A DNA stretch of 7,296 nt, taken from the NCBI GenBank assembly GCA_047620505.1, contig JBLHKS010000301.1:1-7296 (forward strand), written 5' to 3'. Position 1 is the first letter of the stretch, and every line of letters starts with the position of its first letter. The translations under genes and the position numbers were made by a program. Below, piece by piece: positions 1-6,338 of this stretch. The DNA comes from JBLHKS01 sp047620505 (GTDB lineage Bacteria; Verrucomicrobiota; Verrucomicrobiia; Verrucomicrobiales; DEV007). A model generated the notes under the pieces. That model saw nothing but the letters and a program-made list of their open reading frames with translations. It ran no database searches and was not told where the DNA came from.

Positions 1-1410
1 ACGCTTATTCGATCCCACCATCCGCTTATTGTGATGGAGATCGAAGACGCAACGAACGCTGCCGAACTTGTCGAACGCGCCTCACGAAGTCTTAAACTTC
101 CAGTTTTTCAATGGGAGCTGAGCGGTGCCGGGCGCAGTTCGCCTGAAGAAGCGTTGAAAATGGCGGAACACCTGGAGGTTGAGGCGGTTTTTCTGTTTAC
201 CGGCCTCGGCAGTCGGACAAGTCACAATCCGAAGTTTGAGCAGGTGCTTCTCCAGATTTGTTCGCGGTTTCGGTACTCCAGTTCTTGCCTGATTCTGGCC
301 GGAAACGAAATCGATTTGCCAGACGGAATCAGTTCGGAAGCGAATTGGCTGAAAATCCAATTGCCCGACTTCGATGAACTCACCCAGCTTCTAGATGAGA
401 TTCTCGACGACGCTTGTTTGCGTGGTGCCAGCCGGCCTGAACTTTCAGATATCGAGCGCGCAGCGGTTCTCGGCGCGATGCGGGGAATGACCTCAAATCA
501 AGCGCGACAAAGCTTGATGCGGGCGATTTTCAAGCAAAATGGGATCGATGCTCAGGAGATTGGCGATCGCCGAAAGCCGGGGGATTCCGTTCAAGATGAT
601 GGGTTGCTCGAGTTTTTTCCGCCGGACGTTCACTCGGTTCAGGTGCCCGGATTCAACAACCTTCGCGATTGGCTCAATCTTAACGATAACCGAGGTTCGT
701 CTCGGAGTCTGCTGCTGACTGGCGTCGAAGGTTCCGCCGATGTGAGCGCTGTTCGGATCATCGCTCATCACCAGCAGTTGCCACTTTTGCGCTTCGACGC
801 GGGCCTCCTTGGAGGGCTTTCGTGCTTCGAAGCGGCGGCGGAATTTCGGCAAGCCGTAGAAATTGCGAAATCGATGAGCCCCTGTGTTTTTTGGGTTCAC
901 GCGATCGAGCAAGCTGTGGCTGAAAACGCCGAACCTCAGATTCTAACCGCAATTCAGTCGTGGATGGCTGAACGGCAGGAGAATCCCGAGATTTTCTTCG
1001 TCGCGAACACGAATGACTTTGGATTAATCCCAACGGAGTTGGCGCAGGCAGCGGCGTTCGATGAGGTTTTCTTCATCGACCTCCCCACCGCTACTGAGCG
1101 CGCCAACATCTGGGAAATGCAGCTGAGAACGCGTCAGCAGGATCCGGGCTGCCTCGATCTGGGATTTCTCGTGGCCGCGACCGAAGGTTTCAGCGGTGCC
1201 GAAATCGAGCGGGCAGTCGTCGCGGCTCTCTATCGTTCGGTAGAGCAGGGAAGGGCGCTCGACACGCCGACGCTGACGAACGAGATTTACTCAACGGTGC
1301 CGCTTTCGATGTCCGACGCTGCCGAATTCAGCCGGTTGCGTCGCGAGGCGGCTGGGCGATCGATTCCAGCAAACGAGCCGGAACGGATATTTTCTCCGCT
1401 GGCCGCCTGA
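1..1410 (+). CDS. Ycf46-like AAA protein, probable pseudo-ATPase (5' end outside window)
   Basis: The frame is open from base 1. The residues before the first possible start (GTG 31, ATG 34) read RSHHPLIVMEIEDA, which resembles the conserved N-terminal strand of Ycf46-type proteins (typically R-x-P-L-I), so the real start is upstream. An N-terminal domain (about bases 1-590) leads into the family linker LLEFFPP (603-623) and a C-terminal AAA module. The AAA fold is recognisable: LPLLRFDAGLLGG, the strand CVFWV, sensor 1-like ANTND, FDEVFFIDLP and GFSGAEIE (1186-1209). The catalytic motifs are not intact. The P-loop reads GVEGSADVS (721-747) where GxxGxGKS is expected, so the lysine is Asp. 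Walker B reads VHAIE (895-909) instead of IDEIE. The arginine-finger segment, usually RKGRF, reads QAAAF (1045-1059). ATP hydrolysis is therefore unlikely, and a scaffold or regulatory role is inferred. It ends nine bases from the convergent esterase stop. The family's function is poorly known. Confidence 0.85.
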   Translation, partial: TLIRSHHPLIVMEIEDATNAAELVERASRSLKLPVFQWELSGAGRSSPEEALKMAEHLEVEAVFLFTGLGSRTSHNPKFEQVLLQICSRFRYSSSCLILAGNEIDLPDGISSEANWLKIQLPDFDELTQLLDEILDDACLRGASRPELSDIERAAVLGAMRGMTSNQARQSLMRAIFKQNGIDAQEIGDRRKPGDSVQDDGLLEFFPPDVHSVQVPGFNNLRDWLNLNDNRGSSRSLLLTGVEGSADVSAVRIIAHHQQLPLLRFDAGLLGGLSCFEAAAEFRQAVEIAKSMSPCVFWVHAIEQAVAENAEPQILTAIQSWMAERQENPEIFFVANTNDFGLIPTELAQAAAFDEVFFIDLPTATERANIWEMQLRTRQQDPGCLDLGFLVAATEGFSGAEIERAVVAALYRSVEQGRALDTPTLTNEIYSTVPLSMSDAAEFSRLRREAAGRSIPANEPERIFSPLAA

Positions 1411-1424
1411 CGTAGCGAACTACG
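1411..1424. terminator. Short stem-loop between convergent stop codons (possible weak terminator)
   Basis: CGTAG (1411-1415) and CTACG (1420-1424) form a perfect 5-bp stem around a four-base loop, CGAA on the plus strand and TTCG on the minus strand. It begins right after the AAA gene stop and includes the esterase stop. No T-tract follows on either strand, so a true intrinsic terminator is doubtful. It may only mark the 3' ends. Confidence 0.25.
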
Positions 1425-2301
1425 ATTGGTCTTTCCAATCCCGGAAAATCCATCGCATCGTTTCCGGAAAAATCGCGCCGCCGTGACGCCCGGAATGCCG
1501 ACCCTCACCGAACACGAAATGATGGTCGTAGCCGGCAAATTTCAACGCGGCGGCCATCTGCTGATTTGAGAGCGGCCAATGGCCGTGGAGGTTGTCGAGA
1601 TCGTTCGATCCATCCTGGAGGAACACGCGAAGCGGCTTCTTTTCCGTTTTCCGAATCAAAGCCGGGTAGACGTGCCCGCCGCGAATGTTCGTGAAGCTGC
1701 CGATGTGGCTGATGACGTTTCGGAAGGCATCCGGTCGCTCCCAGGCGACGGTGAATGCGCAAATCCCGCCCGAGCTGTTGCCGCAGATCGTCCGCATCGC
1801 CGGGTCATTGCTTAGCTTATGGGTTTTGCTGACTTCTGGCAGGATTTCTTCGAGGATGAACCGCGCATACTGATCTCCAAGCGAGTCGTATTCGAAACTC
1901 CGATTCTTCCGAGGTTGCTGGCCTTCTTTCGCTGGCGGAACAACGCCGGGATTGATGAAAATGCCGATTGTGACCGGGATTTCGCCCGCGTGAATCAAAT
2001 TGTCGAGCACGACCGGAGCGTCGAACGCGCCGCCTTCGCGGACGAATCCACCGCCGTCCTGCGCGATGAAAACGGCCGCTGGTTTCGAGCCATCGTACTG
2101 CTTCGGCACGTAAATCCAGTAATCGCGAACCGTGCCGGCGAAGATTTTGCTCTCCCACGTGTGCTTCGTGACTTCGCCCTTCGGCACGCCGTCTTTTGGC
2201 ATGGAGTCCGGCCCTTTTTCGTATTGCTCGTCCTGGGCGAAGGCGGCGCCGACGAGGGCGCAGGAAATCAGCAGCTGCTGAGGAAAATTTAGAGATTTCA
2301 T
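1420..2301 (-). CDS. Secreted putative esterase (enterochelin esterase/IroE-like alpha/beta hydrolase)
   Basis: The 293-residue protein starts with a short basic segment and a hydrophobic stretch ending in VGAAFA-QDE, a good type I signal peptide cleaved near residue 22, so it is probably periplasmic or secreted. The alpha/beta-hydrolase core follows: YWIYVPKQYD (61-70), FIAQDGGGF (78-86), a GNSSGG nucleophile elbow (174-179; Ser176 is the likely nucleophile), FLQDGSNDLDN (227-237; Asp234 or Asp236 as the acid) and GEGRHSGRHG (265-274; His269 or His273). This layout fits the putative-esterase family that includes Fes and IroE, which cleave ester bonds in siderophores. Relatives in Planctomycetota and Verrucomicrobiota often act on other esters such as acylated sugars, so the substrate here is unknown. 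The ATG at 2301 is chosen because it yields the signal peptide; no Shine-Dalgarno is visible. It is transcribed divergently from dinB and stands alone. Confidence 0.88.
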   Translation of the reverse strand: MKSLNFPQQLLISCALVGAAFAQDEQYEKGPDSMPKDGVPKGEVTKHTWESKIFAGTVRDYWIYVPKQYDGSKPAAVFIAQDGGGFVREGGAFDAPVVLDNLIHAGEIPVTIGIFINPGVVPPAKEGQQPRKNRSFEYDSLGDQYARFILEEILPEVSKTHKLSNDPAMRTICGNSSGGICAFTVAWERPDAFRNVISHIGSFTNIRGGHVYPALIRKTEKKPLRVFLQDGSNDLDNLHGHWPLSNQQMAAALKFAGYDHHFVFGEGRHSGRHGGAIFPETMRWIFRDWKDQS

Positions 2302-2351
2302 TGAAGGCAGTATGAAAAGGCGAGGAAAGAGCGCAATTGTGAAACCATATT

Positions 2352-2357
2352 TATAAT
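2352..2357 (+). promoter_or_regulatory. Probable -10 element of dinB
   Basis: A perfect TATAAT lies 17 bases before the dinB TTG start in an AT-rich island (about 2335-2372). No good TTGACA-like -35 is seen at 16-18 bp spacing. A transcript from here would start near 2364 and have a leader of only about ten bases, with no Shine-Dalgarno. Confidence 0.5.
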
Positions 2358-2371
2358 TGTAAATTTGAACA
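2358..2371. promoter_or_regulatory. LexA-like operator in front of dinB
   Basis: TGTAA-ATTT-GAACA matches the Verrucomicrobia LexA motif TGTTC-N4-GAACA at eight of ten half-site positions; the right half is perfect. Read with one more base on each side, it is TTGT-N8-ACAA, close to the CTGT-N8-ACAG layout of the E. coli SOS box. It lies directly after the TATAAT and covers the predicted transcription start, where a bound repressor would block initiation. dinB is a typical SOS gene. The assignment is inferred from one imperfect site. Confidence 0.45.
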
Positions 2372-2374
2372 ACC

Positions 2375-3433
2375 TTGCTTGACGACCAACAGCCTGAACG
2401 AAAAATAATTCACGTCGACATGGACTGCTTTTACGCGGCCGTCGAGGAGCGTGAAGATCCGAGCCTCGTTGGTAAACCGATCGCTGTCGGTGGCGGGAGC
2501 AAGCGCGGGGTTTTGACGACGGCAAACTACGAAGCTCGGAAATTCGGGTGCCGTTCGGCGATGCCTGGCTGGAAGGCGAAAGAGCTGTGCCCGAAGCTGA
2601 TTATCTTGCCGGTTCAATTCGACCTTTACCGGGCTGAGTCGAAGCGGATTCGTCAGGTTTTTGAGGAGTTCAGCGACCTGGTTGAGCCTCTTTCCCTCGA
2701 TGAGGCTTACCTTGATGTTAGCCATCTGCGTTCCCAGGCTTTCAGCATCGCGGCGGAGATTCGCGCACGGATTTTCGAGAACACGCGCCTGACTGCTTCG
2801 GCTGGGATCGCGTCGAACAAATTTCTGGCGAAAATCGCGAGCGATTGGGAGAAACCGAACGGCCAGTTCGAAATCCAAGCCGAAGAAATCGGCGAATTCG
2901 TCCAGCAGCTGCCGGTTCGGAAAATCTGGGGAGTCGGCAAACGAACGGCTGAGAAATTGGAGCGATTCGGCCTGAAAACTTGCGGAGATGTGCAGAAATG
3001 GCCGCTGAACCAGCTGACGCGTGAGTTCGGAAGTTTCGGCGTCGGCCTCTATCAGCTAAGCCGTGGCGAGGATGATCGGCAGGTCAATCCGGATCGCGAA
3101 CGGAAGTCTTTGAGCAACGAGCGGACGTTTTTCGATGATCTCGATTCGCTGGAAAGTTGTGCGGAAGCGCTGGCGCGAATCGTGGCCGAGTTGGACGAGG
3201 ATTATCGCTCGAAAAGCAGCGACCGGCGGATCGCGAAGTCGTTCATCAAATTGAAGTTCAACGATTTCAAAACGACGACGGCAGAAAGATCGGCCACGGA
3301 AATCCGGATCGACGCCTACGACGAACTGCTGGCAGAAGCGTGGAGCCGGCGCGAGGGCCGAACCGTTCGGCTGATCGGTGCTGGCGTTCGGTTCGCCGCG
3401 ATCAGGAGCGAGGCGCAGCTGGAAATGCTCTGA
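2375..3433 (+). CDS. dinB: DNA polymerase IV (Y-family translesion polymerase)
   Basis: The 352-residue length is almost that of E. coli DinB (351). The palm begins IIHVDMDCFYAAVE with metal-binding Asp15. Tyr20 occupies the steric-gate position, which is Phe13 in E. coli and excludes ribonucleotides. The second catalytic pair is Asp109-Glu110 in SLDEAYLDV. The thumb has the helix-hairpin-helix segment RKIWGVGKRTAEKL (182-195), followed by the little-finger domain. The C-terminal QLEML resembles a beta-clamp binding motif, as in other DinB proteins. The enzyme copies past damaged template bases with low fidelity. TTG 2375 is the only usual start codon between the in-frame stop at 2366-2368 and the essential HVDMD motif. 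No Shine-Dalgarno precedes it. A TATAAT and LexA-like site immediately upstream suggest SOS control. It is divergent from the esterase and convergent with trmD. Confidence 0.96.
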   Translation: MLDDQQPERKIIHVDMDCFYAAVEEREDPSLVGKPIAVGGGSKRGVLTTANYEARKFGCRSAMPGWKAKELCPKLIILPVQFDLYRAESKRIRQVFEEFSDLVEPLSLDEAYLDVSHLRSQAFSIAAEIRARIFENTRLTASAGIASNKFLAKIASDWEKPNGQFEIQAEEIGEFVQQLPVRKIWGVGKRTAEKLERFGLKTCGDVQKWPLNQLTREFGSFGVGLYQLSRGEDDRQVNPDRERKSLSNERTFFDDLDSLESCAEALARIVAELDEDYRSKSSDRRIAKSFIKLKFNDFKTTTAERSATEIRIDAYDELLAEAWSRREGRTVRLIGAGVRFAAIRSEAQLEML

Positions 3434-3734
3434 ATTTTGGCGAGACGAAAAGACTTGCCAGTGTTCAAATGATTTGTTAAACATGGCCTCCCCCAAATTT
3501 CGAACGTCTTTGGCGTTACGGAATTCTCGAAACCTCCCCGATTAATCAAATATGAATACGATGCGAGACGCCGTTGTGCGCGTCAAGGATCACACCGAAC
3601 CGGTGCTACCGCAGAAGCGCGGCATCCGAACGGTAACGCAGAACAGCGGACTGTTTCTGGCCTTCAACAACGTGGCGATTTCGCTGCTGAGGAAGCTTCG
3701 GATCGTGCGGCGTTCCTGAATTTTGCTGCTGATT
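3434..3734. other. Gap between convergent dinB and trmD
   Basis: This stretch of about 300 bases holds no full-length gene. A stem GGCGAG/CTTGCC (3439-3444 with 3454-3459, one G-U pair, nine-base loop) follows the dinB stop but has no T-tract, so it is at best a weak terminator. The part from 3552 to 3719 holds a short plus-strand ORF resembling a transposase remnant, listed separately. No clear terminator was found after trmD on the minus strand. Confidence 0.6.
3552..3719 (+). pseudogene. Possible remnant of a transposase C-terminus (ISAs1-like)
   Basis: A 55-codon ORF runs from ATG 3552 to TGA 3719, with an in-frame stop just upstream (3543-3545). Its end, FNNVAISLLRKLRI, resembles the C-terminal segment of ISAs1-type transposases, where a sequence like LRNxAIxLLR follows RDVxFxEDxSRxRxG. 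An RDAVV near the start and a TQNSG before the helix could be worn versions of the preceding motifs. The catalytic domain is absent and no terminal inverted repeats were found, so this would be a relic of an old insertion between dinB and trmD. The similarity is by eye and weak. Alternatives are a small unknown protein or a chance ORF. It has no clear Shine-Dalgarno. Confidence 0.35.
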
Positions 3735-4427
3735 TCAGCCTTCGTTCTGCTTGGAATTTTCCGGTAGCAGATCGGGCCGATTTTCGGCGGTGCGCAGGCG
3801 GCCTTGCTGGTCTCGCCAGTCCGCAATTTTGGCGTGGTGACCGGAAAGAAGGACTTCCGGCGCTTTCCAACCACGAAACTCAGCTGGACGCGTGTAGTGC
3901 GGGGCTTCGAGCAAGCCTTCTGAAAAAGATTCTTCTTCCGGGCTGCGTTCGTCGCCGAGAACGCCCGGAATCAGGCGAGTGACCGCGTCGACAAAGACGG
4001 CGGCTGCGATCGCCCCGTTGGTCAAAATATAATCGCCGATTGAGATTTCTTCATCGACGAGATGCTCGACGACTCGATGGTCAACACCTTCGTAATGCCC
4101 GCAGAGGATGATGAGGTGCTTCGACTCGCCGTAACTTTCGACGATCCGCTGGTCGAGCCGCCTACCTTGCGGAGTCATCAAAATGACGCGGGTTTCCGGG
4201 GTTCGCAGGTCTTCAACGGCAGCGAAAAACGGCTCGGGCTTCATCACCATTCCCTGGCCGCCTCCGAACGGTTCATCGTCGACTTTTCGATGCTTGTCCG
4301 TGGTCCAGCTCCGCAGATCGTGGACGCTGAGTTCGAGCAAACCAGCTTCCTGTGCCCGCTTCATCATGCTTTCGTCCAGCGGAGCCCGGCACATTTCCGG
4401 AAAAATCGTGATGATGTCGACTTTCAT
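3735..4427 (-). CDS. trmD: tRNA (guanine(37)-N1)-methyltransferase
   Basis: The 230-residue protein (E. coli TrmD has 255) moves a methyl group from S-adenosylmethionine to N1 of G37 beside the anticodon, preventing +1 frameshifts. It starts with the typical MKVDIITIFPEM. SPOUT trefoil-knot motifs are present: GGGQGMVMKPEP (56-67), CGHYEGVD (109-116), GDYILTNGAIAAA (131-143), RLIPGVLGDE (151-160), the loop ESFSEGLLEAPHYTRP (166-181) and PEVLLSGHHAKI (190-201). Arg151 matches the catalytic Arg154 of E. coli. Glu166 lies where E. coli has the catalytic Asp169, a conservative change. ATG 4427 is chosen because it gives the family N-terminus; an upstream TTG at 4442 would only add five atypical residues. 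The start follows the stop of the peptidase gene by one base, implying translational coupling. The usual neighbours rpsP, rimM and rplS are absent. It is the last gene of the operon. Confidence 0.95.
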   Translation of the reverse strand: MKVDIITIFPEMCRAPLDESMMKRAQEAGLLELSVHDLRSWTTDKHRKVDDEPFGGGQGMVMKPEPFFAAVEDLRTPETRVILMTPQGRRLDQRIVESYGESKHLIILCGHYEGVDHRVVEHLVDEEISIGDYILTNGAIAAAVFVDAVTRLIPGVLGDERSPEEESFSEGLLEAPHYTRPAEFRGWKAPEVLLSGHHAKIADWRDQQGRLRTAENRPDLLPENSKQNEG

Positions 4428-4428
4428 C

Positions 4429-5256
4429 CTACGAACCCACAAAAAAGCTCAACGTCGTTAGAATTCGCGACTGCCAATCCGCCTTTTTCTCGTCTACCAG
4501 ATTGTAAACCCGAGGCGCGGTGACGAGCAGAAATCGGCTTCCGCCCAGCCACTGGCCTTCGACGGATTCGCCCTGAAACGCGGCGAATTCGTGACGTCGC
4601 TCGGTGTAGATGAAGCTGGTCGAGGTGTAGCCGCCGTCCGGGTCGATCATCTCGAAAGCGAAACCCAGTTCGCCTTCATGAAGCCGGTCCGGCACGCTGG
4701 TGATCACGACAAAATGATCCGTCATCGCTTCCCATTTCCACTCGCCAGTGCCCGGATTCTGCCGCGAAACCTGGGAACGCAACGCGACGATCGGCAGGAC
4801 TCCGTTTCTGAGCGATGTCCGAAGCGCGTGGTGAACTCGAAAGAGAAATTCGCGCTCCTTTTCGTCTTCCTTCCTTACAACCTCAGCCGATTGGACCTTC
4901 GGCAGACCGTGCTCTTCGGCAAGATCGCGCATCGCCGCCGCCAGGTCTTTGTGGCCGACTCCGCCGGCTTCTTCAAAGCGTTTGGCGTTGTCGCGGGTGA
5001 CCGAAGGCTTGCGAAAATACCGGTCGATCACGAATCGCAGCCGAGTTTCATCGTCCGCACCCAACAGTTTTTGATAAACCTCCGGCGCACCGAATTTCAC
5101 CGCGTTCAAGACCGAAGTCGGACCGCAAGCCATCGAGGAATAGATGTTTTGATCGACCGTTTCGACTTCCGCAGGCCGCGAGATGCCGACGGTTTCTCCG
5201 CCAGTCGCGAGCGACGCCAGAGTTAAGCCGAGGATGAGCGGCAGACCCGTTTTCAT
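4429..5256 (-). CDS. Predicted exported C39-like (papain-fold) cysteine peptidase, function unknown
   Basis: The 275-residue protein begins with a basic residue and a hydrophobic stretch (about 4-18) ending in small residues, a likely signal peptide, so it probably acts outside the cytoplasm. The mature part has the marks of a C39-type papain fold: Gln36 as possible oxyanion residue, Cys44 in SSMACGPTSVLNA, His181 in MTDHFVVIT and Asp205 in MIDPDGGY, giving a plausible Cys-His-Asp triad in the right order. The middle section (about 60-145) is charged and helical and is not recognised. C39-like domains cleave peptides, often at double-glycine sites, but many stand-alone members have no known substrate. 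Its ATG overlaps the hemA stop (ATGA, 5256-5253) and its TAG lies one base before the trmD start. Coupling to these two cytoplasmic enzymes is unexpected. It could also be a non-proteolytic transglutaminase-like fold. Confidence 0.75.
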   Translation of the reverse strand: MKTGLPLILGLTLASLATGGETVGISRPAEVETVDQNIYSSMACGPTSVLNAVKFGAPEVYQKLLGADDETRLRFVIDRYFRKPSVTRDNAKRFEEAGGVGHKDLAAAMRDLAEEHGLPKVQSAEVVRKEDEKEREFLFRVHHALRTSLRNGVLPIVALRSQVSRQNPGTGEWKWEAMTDHFVVITSVPDRLHEGELGFAFEMIDPDGGYTSTSFIYTERRHEFAAFQGESVEGQWLGGSRFLLVTAPRVYNLVDEKKADWQSRILTTLSFFVGS

Positions 5257-6317
5257 GTCTCGACTGCTTGCTTGCCGCCTTCGTCATCGGTTTCGAGCCG
5301 CGGTGCTTCGAGTGCTGGGATCCCGTTTTCAGCAACCCACTTTTCCAGCAGCTGCTGGCACTCGATCACCTGCTCTTCGCGCTTTTGGCGAGCACTTTCG
5401 GCGATCTGCGCGAGTGAGTCGATCGGGTAAAGATAGACGTCCGGCAAATCGCCGACTTCGGGCTCGATATCGCGCGGAACCGCGATGTCGACCATGATAA
5501 GCGGACGTCCACGGCGCTGCCGCATCGCTTTTGCGACGTGCTCGCGATGCATGATTGTGTGCGGCGCTGAAGTCGAAGTGATCACGATGTCGGTGTCGCC
5601 AATCCGCGTTTCCCAGTCGTCAAATCGGATCGCTTCGCCGCCGATTTCGGTCGCGAGTTCCTCGGCTCGATCGAAAGATCGGTTCGAAACGACCACGCTT
5701 TGAGCACCACGGGAAAGCAGGCTCTGCGCGACGGTTCGGCTCATTTCTCCGGCACCGATCAGCATGACGTGGCAACTTTTCAGGTCACCGAAAACCTTTT
5801 CGGCCAAGTCGACGGCAACGGAGCCGACGGAGGTCGAGCCGCGTTGAATCCGGGTGTGATTTCGGATGTATTTTCCGACCGAAAATGACTGCTGGAAAAG
5901 TTTGTTCAGCGTCCGCGACGTGACTCCAGCGCTTTGGGCTGCGGCGTAGGCTTTTTTCACCTGGCCAAAGATTTCGGTCTCGCCGAGGACCATCGATTCG
6001 AGTCCGCTCGCGACCCGGAAAAGGTGAAAAGCCGAGTCCCGATCCGACTTGCGGAAAAACGGCAGCTGCTGGTTTGGATCGAGACCGAAATGCGAGCGAA
6101 GGTAAGCCTCGAGCGTCTCCAGACCTCGGCCTGCGTGATCGGCGACGGCGTAAGCCTCAACGCGATTGCAGGTGCTGATGACGACGACTTCGGAAAGGCC
6201 GTCGAGCGCTCGGATTTCGGTCAGGGCACCGGCCAGGGACGAGTCCGAGAACGCCAAACGCTCCCGGATTTCAACCGGGGCGGTTTGATGGCTGATGCCG
6301 AGACAAATCAAATTCAT
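5253..6317 (-). CDS. hemA: Glutamyl-tRNA reductase, short form
   Basis: HemA reduces glutamyl-tRNA(Glu) with NADPH to glutamate-1-semialdehyde, the first committed step of the C5 route to haem. From ATG 6317 the protein has 354 residues and the standard N-terminus MNLICLGISHQTAPVEIRE. Other motifs are ISTCNRVEAY with nucleophile Cys50, HLFRVASGLESMVLGETEI (98-116), the NADPH-binding GAGEMSRTVAQSL (189-201), SNRSFDRAEELA, and DIAVPRDIEPEVG. An in-frame TTG at 6338, directly after the upstream stop, would add seven residues that do not match the family. The protein stops after KWVAENGIPALEAP and a short acidic tail. E. coli HemA (418 residues) continues there with most of the helical dimerisation domain, so about 70-80 residues are missing. 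No continuation is seen in other frames. It follows a CcsA/HemX-like gene, a known pairing, and its stop overlaps the peptidase start. Confidence 0.95.
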   Translation of the reverse strand: MNLICLGISHQTAPVEIRERLAFSDSSLAGALTEIRALDGLSEVVVISTCNRVEAYAVADHAGRGLETLEAYLRSHFGLDPNQQLPFFRKSDRDSAFHLFRVASGLESMVLGETEIFGQVKKAYAAAQSAGVTSRTLNKLFQQSFSVGKYIRNHTRIQRGSTSVGSVAVDLAEKVFGDLKSCHVMLIGAGEMSRTVAQSLLSRGAQSVVVSNRSFDRAEELATEIGGEAIRFDDWETRIGDTDIVITSTSAPHTIMHREHVAKAMRQRRGRPLIMVDIAVPRDIEPEVGDLPDVYLYPIDSLAQIAESARQKREEQVIECQQLLEKWVAENGIPALEAPRLETDDEGGKQAVET

Positions 6318-6338
6318 CGTCGTCAAATCGGTGCGCAA

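Noticed and set aside
1819..2292. Plus-strand open frame of 157 codons opposite the esterase
   Set aside because: Mirror of the esterase coding sequence, without recognisable domains.
3439..3459. Stem-loop after dinB as an intrinsic terminator
   Set aside because: Six-bp stem with a G-U pair and a nine-base loop, with no T-tract after it on either strand.
4428..4442. Upstream TTG start for trmD
   Set aside because: It adds five residues before MKVDIITIFPEM, which is the normal TrmD N-terminus, and would overlap the preceding gene.
4591..5226. Plus-strand open frame of 211 codons opposite the peptidase gene
   Set aside because: Antisense to a gene with signal peptide and catalytic motifs; no family resemblance.
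6318..6338. Upstream TTG start for hemA
   Set aside because: The ATG at 6317 gives the usual GluTR N-terminus and places the nucleophile at Cys50 as in E. coli.
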